From the NCBI GenBank assembly GCA_021775835.1, contig JAJFHC010000277.1:1-19416 (forward strand): a stretch of 19,416 nt of DNA, written 5' to 3'. The notes below the pieces were generated by a model that saw only the letters and a list, made by a program, of their open reading frames with translations, was not told the origin of the DNA and did not search any database. This DNA comes from Hyphomicrobiales bacterium. Lineage in GTDB: Bacteria; Pseudomonadota; Alphaproteobacteria; Rhizobiales; JAJFHC01. The position numbers were made by a program, and so were the translations under genes. Below are positions 13,996 to 19,416 of this stretch, piece by piece (within the stretch, counting starts at the first letter, position 1; each line of letters begins with the position of its first letter).

Positions 13996-15075
13996 TTACG
14001 ATCCAATCCGCGACAAGGCCTCGTGAAATCTGTCGAGACTACGAGCCCATACGCCCGTCTGATTGTCAACGTCAAGCGCACGCAAATGGGGCAGCATCGT
14101 CGCGGCAAAATCCTCGCTGCTCTCTCTGGGCAAGAGAGATGGCAGATTGTCAATTGCGATGAGATCAACCGGCCGCGGCGGAGCCTCAGCCACCCGGATG
14201 AACGGTTGCGCCCAGTCGGTTGGCGCCGAATAGAAGGGCAGGGGATTGATGTCACTTGTGGGGTCGCAGCTGACATCAGAGATTACAGTGAGGTTTCCTG
14301 GACCTGCCAGGTCGGCACTCGTGAGGAACGGTGGGATCTTGTCCTGGATCAGGGCACAGTTGATGAAAATGTCATGTTCGAGCAGAGCCTCCCGGTCAAG
14401 AACCCGGGTCTCTTCAATGTCCCATGACGTCACCTTTGCCTTATGCCGTGAGACCAGGTCGACCGCGCCGCGCCCGCTACGCCCAAGGGCGCCGATAACC
14501 ACGACTCTGGGAGGTTCAATGCCGGTCTGAACAAGGCTTTCTATATGCTTGTCGAGGGCGCCTGCATCCTCATACGGAATTGCACCATTCTCGAGCACAG
14601 GCCCTGCGCCATGGCGGCTCCACCAATGTTGAAGCGCCAACGCCGCACCCATGTAACCCGCCCAATAGCCAAATGCCGTGACGCGCCGACCGGTCTCATC
14701 GACCATATATTCAATATCGAAAAGTGATCCCGCGCCGCGCTCAAAGCGCTGCAGGAATTCCTGCCAGCCGCTCTGTTCCTTGTAGGCATGACCAAAGAAA
14801 ACATGACGGTGGCGCAAGGTCTGAACGTCGTCGGGTAACTCCTTTATCCCAAGAATGATTGCCGGATCTTCTGCGTTGATCCAACTACCGGTTTCCGCCA
14901 TCGTGCATCCGGTCCGGGCATAGGTCTCATCTGGAATAATTCTGTTGGGTGACATCTCAACGGTGACCGTGAAGCCATCCGCCATCAGGCTCTTGACTCC
15001 GTCGGGCATGAGAGGTGTGCGGCGCTCCGTCGGTCTGCACTCGGCGCGCAACCAGAGATGTGGCTTGTCTGACAC
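13996..15075 (-). CDS. Saccharopine dehydrogenase, NAD+, L-lysine-forming (LYS1/LKR type)
   Basis: 359 residues, GTG start at 15075 with a clean AGGAG 7 nt upstream. The protein is of the alanine dehydrogenase/PNT fold as in yeast Lys1: HLWLRAECRPTERRTPL at the N-terminus, FTVTVEMSPNRIIPDETY, LGIKELPDD with Lys78 and VFFGHAYKEQ with His96, positions that match the catalytic Lys/His pair described for yeast Lys1. The NAD fold has VVVIGALGRSGRGAVDL (about 195-211) and VTSWDIEET. DVSCDPTSDINPLPFYS is the typical late loop. It converts lysine plus 2-oxoglutarate to saccharopine or the reverse. In alphaproteobacteria the lysine-degrading direction is most likely (inference). It starts 27 nt after the alcohol dehydrogenase stop and is followed by the reductase partner. 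No alpha-aminoadipate semialdehyde dehydrogenase is in this window. Confidence 0.92.
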   Translation of the reverse strand: MSDKPHLWLRAECRPTERRTPLMPDGVKSLMADGFTVTVEMSPNRIIPDETYARTGCTMAETGSWINAEDPAIILGIKELPDDVQTLRHRHVFFGHAYKEQSGWQEFLQRFERGAGSLFDIEYMVDETGRRVTAFGYWAGYMGAALALQHWWSRHGAGPVLENGAIPYEDAGALDKHIESLVQTGIEPPRVVVIGALGRSGRGAVDLVSRHKAKVTSWDIEETRVLDREALLEHDIFINCALIQDKIPPFLTSADLAGPGNLTVISDVSCDPTSDINPLPFYSAPTDWAQPFIRVAEAPPRPVDLIAIDNLPSLLPRESSEDFAATMLPHLRALDVDNQTGVWARSLDRFHEALSRIGS

Positions 15076-15102
15076 GGGTAAACTCCTGATTGTCGGGGAT
15101 GA

Positions 15103-16182
15103 TCAGAACATTATCACGTTTCGTAGCGCCTCGCCGCGGCGCACGGAGTCGACCGCTTCGTTTATGTCTTCAAGCGGGTACCGTCCGGATATCAGTTCAT
15201 CGAGCTTGAGGCGACCCTGCTGATAAAGCTCCACAAGCCGTGGGATGTCCACCTGAACGCGTGTGGCACCCATCTTGCTGCCGATGATGCGCTTGCTGGA
15301 GTCTGCCAGCTCCAGCGGGTCGAATTCGCTCATCACACCAACCGGGACCATGCCGACGATGACCACCGAACCGCCGATGCATATCAGGCTGTGGGCCTGT
15401 TCGATCGCCGATTTCGCTCCCACCGTCACGAAAACATAATCCGCGCCCCGGCCTTCCGTCAGGGACTTGACGGAGTCTACTGCATCCATTTTCGACGGGT
15501 TGATTGTATGGGTGGCACCGAAACTGACCGCAGCTTCCAGTTTGTCGTCGGCCAGATCGATGGCAATGATCCGTTTTGCACCGGTCAGCACACCACCCTG
15601 AACAGCATTCAGTCCAACCCCCCCGGTGCCGATGACGACAATATTGCTACCCGCCGGGACGCGCGCTGTGTTGGTCACGGCACCCAGGCCCGTTATCACG
15701 CCACAGGCCAGGAGCGAGGCGGAATCAAGCGGCACATCTTTCGGAATGGCCACGGCCTGGGACGCGTCCACAGTTGCGTATTGGGCAAAGGCACCTGTGC
15801 GCAGGCCTTGTTTGATCGCATCGCCGGTGGAACTTCTCAACGGCGTGTTCGTGTCGAGATGGAACATCGATTCACACATGACCGGTGAGCCTTGTGCGCA
15901 GTAATGGCACCCGCCACAGGAACGGATCAACGTCACCACCACATGGTCGCCCACTTCAAGATGGTCGACGCCTTTGCCAACAGATTCCACAATCCCTGAC
16001 GCTTCATGTCCGTAGACCGCCGGCAGATCTCCGCCCCAGCCGCCGTCCATGAAGATGATGTCGGAATGACAGATGGCGCACGCCACCATTTTCACCTTGA
16101 CCTCGCCACGGCCGGGTTCTGCAATCTGCAGGTCTTCAATCTCGAGTGGTTGGCCGAATTCACGGCACACGGCAGCTTTCAT
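15103..16182 (-). CDS. Zn-dependent alcohol dehydrogenase (MDR family, class III-like)
   Basis: 359 residues, ATG at 16182, SD AGGGG 7 nt upstream. Catalytic zinc ligands are Cys38 in ACAICHSD, His59 and Glu60 in GHEASG. The structural zinc loop is complete: Cys89-x2-Cys92-x2-Cys95-x7-Cys103 (SCGGCHYCAQGSPVMCE). The nucleotide fold has VVIGTGGVGLNAVQG followed by the acidic IAIDLADDKLE, which favours NAD over NADP. The overall pattern resembles class III/NDMA-dependent alcohol dehydrogenases, which handle primary alcohols or thiol-aldehyde adducts. It is the first gene of the operon with the saccharopine enzymes. It may oxidise or reduce the C6 semialdehyde or a related alcohol (inference). 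The promoter should lie in 16183-16465. Confidence 0.93.
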   Translation of the reverse strand: MKAAVCREFGQPLEIEDLQIAEPGRGEVKVKMVACAICHSDIIFMDGGWGGDLPAVYGHEASGIVESVGKGVDHLEVGDHVVVTLIRSCGGCHYCAQGSPVMCESMFHLDTNTPLRSSTGDAIKQGLRTGAFAQYATVDASQAVAIPKDVPLDSASLLACGVITGLGAVTNTARVPAGSNIVVIGTGGVGLNAVQGGVLTGAKRIIAIDLADDKLEAAVSFGATHTINPSKMDAVDSVKSLTEGRGADYVFVTVGAKSAIEQAHSLICIGGSVVIVGMVPVGVMSEFDPLELADSSKRIIGSKMGATRVQVDIPRLVELYQQGRLKLDELISGRYPLEDINEAVDSVRRGEALRNVIMF

Positions 16183-16465
16183 GATTTACCCCTTGAGTAC
16201 TCACCATAAGGCGTCTTTGATGGACCGTCGCCGGACCAATGGAATTTCTGTTCCTGCTCTAAGCAAGAGCCTGCCGCCGTGCAACTGAATTTATTTTGTT
16301 GGTGCGATCTGGCAACGTGGCCGTGGTTGTCCCCTCAGTCGGGTAACGTGCACGGTGTATCTCTGTGGTTATGCGTTTGATTTCTTGGAGTAGGGCGTTA
16401 GACATTGTGCAAGCAAACTTCTCGATCACGCCAAATATCTATGTGTGAGTTTCTAAGATCAACGC
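16183..16465. promoter_or_regulatory. Intergenic region ahead of the alcohol dehydrogenase-saccharopine operon
   Basis: 283 bp lie between the sulfatase stop and the alcohol dehydrogenase start, both minus strand. I find no gene or RNA gene here. A dyad GCTCT (16256-16260) / AGAGC (16266-16270) around 5 bp may be an operator. A second, looser one near 16311-16332 pairs GGCAAC with GTTGTC. No clear -35/-10 pair and no U-tract hairpin for the sulfatase transcript were seen, so read-through from the sulfatase is possible. Confidence 0.35.
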
Positions 16466-18076
16466 CTAATCCCAGCCATCGCCATAGCTTTCCTGCGCCT
16501 TGGGGATGAGATTGCGCCAGTCAAGGACTCCGGCGCCTTCGGCCCAGGCCCGATAGAGGTGATCAAGTTTTGCCTTCATCGGGCGGTTGCGTTCCGCAAG
16601 ATCATGGAGTTCGGTGCGATCGAGATCCATCTCATAAAGTTCCCAGTCCTGCCCGAAGCGGCGAACCAGTTTCCAGTTTCCAAGCCGGATGGCGCTGTTG
16701 CCTTCGTGCTCCCAGAAGATCGGTTGCTCCCGCTGCCAGTCACGGCCCTCGAACAGCGCCTTCAAGCTTTCTCCATCGTGGGGTTGAATGGCATGTCCAC
16801 CCATTTCGGCAGGGTATTCGACCCCTGTAATGTCAAGCACCGTCGGCAGAATGTCGACCACGTGCGTGGCATGATGGACCGTTCCGGGTTGTTTGATGCC
16901 GCCAGGCCAATAGGCCACAAGCGGAGTTGAGATTCCGCCTTCATGGACCCAGTGTTTGTACAGACGGAACGGGGCGTTTGACACATTGGCCCAGGGCAGG
17001 TCGTAGCTCATGAACGTTGTCGCCGATCCCGGCCTCAGTGAGGGCGTATTGCCGGGACTGCATGTGGTCCCGTCCGGCAGGTCCGTGGGATAGGATTTGC
17101 CCCATCCGTCTTCGGCCATGAACTCGGCACAACCGCCATTGTCGGACAGAAAAAGAATCACAGTGTTGTCGGCTACACCCAGCCTTTCCAGTGTCGCCAT
17201 GAGTTTTCCGATGCCCTGGTCCATTCGGTCCACCTGGGCCGCATAGACCGCCATGCGCGAAGCTTCCCAGTCCTGCGTACTGACGTCCTGCCATGGTGGC
17301 GCGGCGTGATCTCTGGGCGACAGCGCCCACTGCCGGTCCAGGACACCACGTGACAGCATTTCTTCATGCCGGCCAATGCGTATCGCGTCCCATCCGCCGC
17401 GATAGGTGCCATCGTAACGGGCAATGTCTTCCTCATGGGCGTGAAGCGGCCAGTGAGGTGCTGTGTAGGCCAGGTAGAGAAAGAAGGGATCCTGTTCCTG
17501 AACCGTCTCCTCGATCATCTCGACGGCCTTTTCGGTTACGGCGTCGGTAAAATAGTATCCTGAGTCCGGGACCTCGACCCGGGCTCCGCCCTCCATCACG
17601 TAGTGGGGAAAGAAAAAGCTGCCGGCGCCGTCGATCATGCCGTAGAACTTGTCGAATCCTCTTTGAAGCGGCGTCGGATGGCGCAGGTCACCTGGCTTCC
17701 AATTGTCAGTGTCACGCGGTTCGAATTCCCCGCCCACATGCCATTTGCCCGACATCAGCGTTCGGTATCCGCCCTTTTGCATGATCTCGCCAATGGTGGC
17801 CGCATCGTTCCGGAGAAATCCCTGATAGGCCGGCGACCCGAGATCCACGATCATGTGCCCGATGCCCGCTTTGTGGGGGTAGAGCCCGGTCAAAAGTGAA
17901 GCCCGTGTCGGGCAACATCTGGCGCAATTGTACATCGCGGTAAAAAGCAGACCATTTGACGCCATGCGGTCGATGTTCGGCGTGTTGATCTCAGAACCGG
18001 TGCAGCCCAGGTCCGAGAACCCCATATCGTCGGCCAGGATTACGACGACGTTGGGTTGTGGATTAGGAGCCTCCAT
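16466..18076 (-). CDS. Sulfatase (formylglycine-type arylsulfatase family)
   Basis: 536 residues, ATG at 18076. The N-terminus NVVVILADDMGFSDLG supplies Asp16/Asp17 for Ca binding. The sulfatase signature is CCPTRASLLTG, with Cys54 in C-x-P-x-R (54-58), the cysteine to be converted to formylglycine. Further metal or substrate residues: Lys110 and His112 in SGKWHVGG, His207 in APHWPLH, and Asp311-Asn312 in LSDNGG. The length is normal. There is no signal peptide: the catalytic fold begins at residue 9, so it is probably cytoplasmic, unlike many secreted arylsulfatases, and acts on an imported sulfate ester. It requires a formylglycine-generating enzyme encoded elsewhere. It follows the GFA-domain gene by 11 nt, implying one transcript. 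The substrate is unknown. Alkylsulfatases and phosphonate monoester hydrolases are relatives. Confidence 0.94.
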   Translation of the reverse strand: MEAPNPQPNVVVILADDMGFSDLGCTGSEINTPNIDRMASNGLLFTAMYNCARCCPTRASLLTGLYPHKAGIGHMIVDLGSPAYQGFLRNDAATIGEIMQKGGYRTLMSGKWHVGGEFEPRDTDNWKPGDLRHPTPLQRGFDKFYGMIDGAGSFFFPHYVMEGGARVEVPDSGYYFTDAVTEKAVEMIEETVQEQDPFFLYLAYTAPHWPLHAHEEDIARYDGTYRGGWDAIRIGRHEEMLSRGVLDRQWALSPRDHAAPPWQDVSTQDWEASRMAVYAAQVDRMDQGIGKLMATLERLGVADNTVILFLSDNGGCAEFMAEDGWGKSYPTDLPDGTTCSPGNTPSLRPGSATTFMSYDLPWANVSNAPFRLYKHWVHEGGISTPLVAYWPGGIKQPGTVHHATHVVDILPTVLDITGVEYPAEMGGHAIQPHDGESLKALFEGRDWQREQPIFWEHEGNSAIRLGNWKLVRRFGQDWELYEMDLDRTELHDLAERNRPMKAKLDHLYRAWAEGAGVLDWRNLIPKAQESYGDGWD

Positions 18077-18087
18077 GCAACTCGCCT

Positions 18088-18525
18088 TCAGGACCGTCTG
18101 GGGCCGGAATGAGTTGGTTTGTTTCCGGTACTGCCAGCCTCGAATCGCGGAAGGTTGTCATCGACTTCAAACCAGGAAAGCTGTTCGCCCGTGTGAACGT
18201 GCCCCCTGGGAACAAATTCTTCAGGGTCGGTAAGGGCGGCCACATAGAGATGGATTTCTTCGGGAAATTCTTCGCTCTCAAAGGCCACAGGCGAACCGCA
18301 GGATCCGCAAAAGCTCCGCCGCACGCCCGGCGAGGAACGATAGACACTTGGGGTCCCCGACGTGTAGCGAAAACAGGTGTAGGGAACGCCCAGAAACGTT
18401 GTGACGGGTGACGATGTGTTTCTCCTGCAACTTTCGCAGTGACAATGCGCCACCCAGTTCGGTTCACCGCTGAATTCGAATGTAATGTCACCGCACAAAC
18501 AGCGGCCCGTCCGAGCATCGGCCAT
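18088..18525 (-). CDS. GFA-domain (glutathione-dependent formaldehyde-activating/CENP-V) protein
   Basis: 145 residues from ATG 18525, preceded by AGGAG at 5 nt. The longer in-frame extension to 18663 passes through the palindromic element and is rejected. All cysteines of the GFA fold are present: Cys9 and Cys11 (RCLCGDITF), the HCHCESCRR cluster with Cys28, Cys30 and Cys33, and FCGSCG with Cys73 and Cys76, supplying the structural and catalytic Zn sites. The domain was named for formaldehyde-glutathione adduct formation, a role now doubted; many members have other or unknown substrates. It forms an operon with the sulfatase 11 nt downstream. The 265-bp palindrome lies immediately upstream of its SD, so its leader or promoter must overlap that element. 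Confidence 0.9.
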   Translation of the reverse strand: MADARTGRCLCGDITFEFSGEPNWVAHCHCESCRRNTSSPVTTFLGVPYTCFRYTSGTPSVYRSSPGVRRSFCGSCGSPVAFESEEFPEEIHLYVAALTDPEEFVPRGHVHTGEQLSWFEVDDNLPRFEAGSTGNKPTHSGPRRS

Positions 18526-18543
18526 AGGAACTCCTGCGTATTG

Positions 18544-18573
18544 ATACCAACGGTGCCTACTATTGCCCCATTT
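18544..18573 (+). repeat. Left terminal inverted repeat of palindromic element
   Basis: A 30-bp repeat beginning ATACCAACGG and ending CCCCATTT; its reverse complement recurs at 18779-18808 with one difference. It ends 19 bp from the GFA start codon, next to its AGGAG. Confidence 0.8.
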
Positions 18574-18778
18574 CACCGCGGCTATTTTGGTCTGACGGCA
18601 AGGCGCGTTTCGCGCCGGAGTGCGGTGTACTCCAAGCGGAACGCAACAATGTCCGGAGGCCAAAATAGCCCGGCCTTCGGTGGGTTATCCTTGCCCACCG
18701 GGTGCGTTGCGGCGCTCGACCGATACACCGTATCGCTCTTCGCACCGCGCCTGCCCGGATGAGCAAGGCTAACCCATG

Positions 18779-18808
18779 AAATGGGGCAATAGTAGACACC
18801 GTTGGTAT
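18779..18808 (-). repeat. Right terminal inverted repeat of palindromic element
   Basis: A 30-bp reversed copy of the left repeat, starting AAATGGGG and ending CCGTTGGTAT. The only mismatch is at the third T of the reversed GTGTCT. Beyond it, 18809-18880 is a short ordinary spacer before the transglycosylase terminator. Confidence 0.8.
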
Positions 18809-18880
18809 TGCCGGCGATTCCTACTGTGCTTCCATTCCGGCCACGCTGCAACCTGTCCAGTCGTCAGCAGCATCTGGCAA

Positions 18881-18909
18881 CAAAAAAGGCGGGTGCCGAA
18901 ACACCCGCC
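18881..18909 (-). terminator. Intrinsic terminator of the lytic transglycosylase gene
   Basis: On the minus strand a perfect 8-bp stem, GGCGGGTG (complement of 18902-18909) and CACCCGCC (complement of 18888-18895), with a 6-nt loop TTTCGG is followed by six T (18887-18882). It begins 21 nt after the transglycosylase stop. It is a textbook rho-independent terminator. Confidence 0.92.
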
Positions 18910-18930
18910 CTCGTGAAGAAAGAAACCTCG

Positions 18931-19416
18931 TCAACGCATTTTGCTGCGGACGTATTTTACGTAGTTACGGGTAATCTTGATCTTGTGCCAGCGCCACATG
19001 TTGCCAGGACCGGCATTGTAGCAACCGATGGTCGCGCCGATATTTCCCTTTGCCATCTTGTGACACTTCGACAGGTAGGCCATGCCGAGTTTGAGGTTGT
19101 TGCGTGGCTTGTTCAGATGCGCACGCAACTGGCCGTCCGACATGCGGGCCATCTTCTTGTAGCCCAGGCTGCGGGCCAGACCACGAGCCGTTGACGGCAT
19201 GATTTGCATGAGACCGATTTCGCCCTGTGAACCGCGGGCTCTCGGGTTGTAGCGACTCTCCTTTGAGATCACCGCATCGACGAGACTGAATGGCAGGTTC
19301 GCCGGCTTGACCGCCTTCACCGTCGGCAGCATCGCCGCACGCCGTTTTGCAAAGTTGCTTTTCTTTGCCTTGCGAACACGTTTGGTTGAACGGGAAACGG
19401 CCTTGGCTTTTGATTT
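18931..19416 (-). CDS. Lytic transglycosylase SLT domain protein, C-terminal part (runs off right edge)
   Basis: The frame is open from 18931 to the edge, 161 codons, so the gene is truncated at its 5' end. The ATG at 19332 is probably internal. The SLT/goose lysozyme-like fold is clear: VISKESRYNPRARGSQGEIG with the catalytic Glu in SKES, LMQIMPSTARGLA, then LKLGMAYLSK and ATIGCYNAGPG, NYVKYVR. It cleaves peptidoglycan glycan strands with formation of 1,6-anhydromuramic acid, in the periplasm. The 28 codons before the ATG encode a strongly basic stretch (KSKAKAVSRSTKRVRKAKK), presumably a linker after an N-terminal signal peptide outside the window. The gene ends in a strong terminator and is separated from the GFA gene by the palindromic element. 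Confidence 0.9.
   Translation of the reverse strand, partial: KSKAKAVSRSTKRVRKAKKSNFAKRRAAMLPTVKAVKPANLPFSLVDAVISKESRYNPRARGSQGEIGLMQIMPSTARGLARSLGYKKMARMSDGQLRAHLNKPRNNLKLGMAYLSKCHKMAKGNIGATIGCYNAGPGNMWRWHKIKITRNYVKYVRSKMR

Larger units (their letters stand above)
18544..18808. repeat. 265-bp palindromic element with 30-bp terminal inverted repeats
   Basis: The first 30 bp (18544-18573) and the last 30 bp (18779-18808) are inverted copies with one mismatch (C18556 against a T in the reversed right arm). Inside are further nested pairs: GGCTATTTTGG (18580-18590) with its exact reverse complement at 18661-18671; TGGGTTATCCTTGC (18681-18694) with a 13/14 match at 18763-18776; and perfect small hairpins at 18602-18616, 18617-18633, 18678-18700 and 18721-18735, and GGTGCG/CGCACC at 18701-18706/18741-18746. 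No transposase or ORF lies inside. It resembles a MITE or an intergenic palindromic repeat. Flanking TG dinucleotides could be a 2-bp duplication, but that is weak. Confidence 0.75.

Noticed and set aside
16183..16465. Possible small RNA or tRNA gene in the 283-bp gap
   Set aside because: No cloverleaf, no CCA-type end and no hairpin with U-tract could be found; it is treated as a promoter region.
18526..18663. N-terminal extension of the GFA frame through the palindrome
   Set aside because: The ATG at 18525 has an ideal AGGAG, and the extension encodes nothing but the inverted repeat.
18544..18808. CRISPR array or IS element
   Set aside because: There are only two terminal repeats in inverted, not direct, order, with no regular spacers. 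No transposase frame lies inside.

Overview
The window (19,416 bp, clearly G+C-rich by eye) looks like an accessory, catabolism-oriented stretch of a Gram-negative proteobacterial chromosome. An alphaproteobacterium is my best inference, based on the saccharopine enzyme pair, the Fe/2OG dioxygenase, OCD-family and class III aminotransferase content, and AGGAG-type ribosome binding sites with some GTG starts. No rRNA, tRNA, CRISPR, transposase or phage gene was seen. Coding density is high, and most genes are on the minus strand.

Layout. (1) 1-2457, minus: a class III aminotransferase, an SDR oxidoreductase joined to it by an ATGA overlap, and the N-terminal part of an agmatinase-like ureohydrolase that runs off the left edge. 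(2) 2555-4618: a DUF2278 (YukJ-like) gene (minus) lies back to back with a complete rtcB RNA ligase gene (plus). (3) 4640-7410: a LysR regulator (minus) diverges from an aldo/keto reductase (plus), followed by a HAD hydrolase. (4) 7452-8105, minus: a secreted protein whose mature part is an internally duplicated two-cysteine repeat with a Gly/Pro tail. (5) 8305-10243: a class IV aminotransferase (minus) diverges from an ornithine cyclodeaminase/mu-crystallin family gene (plus). (6) 10271-11487, minus: a PanB-like protein lacking the usual metal-binding residues and an ABM-domain protein. (7) 11625-11777, plus: an unlisted 50-codon single-pass membrane peptide. (8) 11805-16182, minus: a four-gene catabolic operon with Zn alcohol dehydrogenase, lysine-forming saccharopine dehydrogenase (GTG start), glutamate-forming saccharopine reductase-like enzyme and TauD-family dioxygenase. 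(9) 16466-18525, minus: a GFA-domain protein and a cytoplasmic-type sulfatase. (10) 18544-18808: a 265-bp palindromic element with 30-bp terminal inverted repeats (29/30 matching), directly upstream of the GFA gene. (11) 18931 to the right edge, minus: the C-terminal part of a lytic transglycosylase with a strong intrinsic terminator.

How it may fit together. The two saccharopine enzymes would convert lysine plus 2-oxoglutarate to glutamate plus 2-aminoadipate semialdehyde (family knowledge). The co-transcribed alcohol dehydrogenase and 2-oxoglutarate-dependent dioxygenase suggest a non-standard branch or a different opine-like substrate (inference). With the aminotransferases, the OCD-family enzyme and the agmatinase-like gene, the window reads as a nitrogen- and carbon-scavenging region for amino acids and amines. 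The least explained items are the palindromic element, the metal-site-less PanB homologue beside an ABM protein, the duplicated secreted protein and the small membrane peptide.
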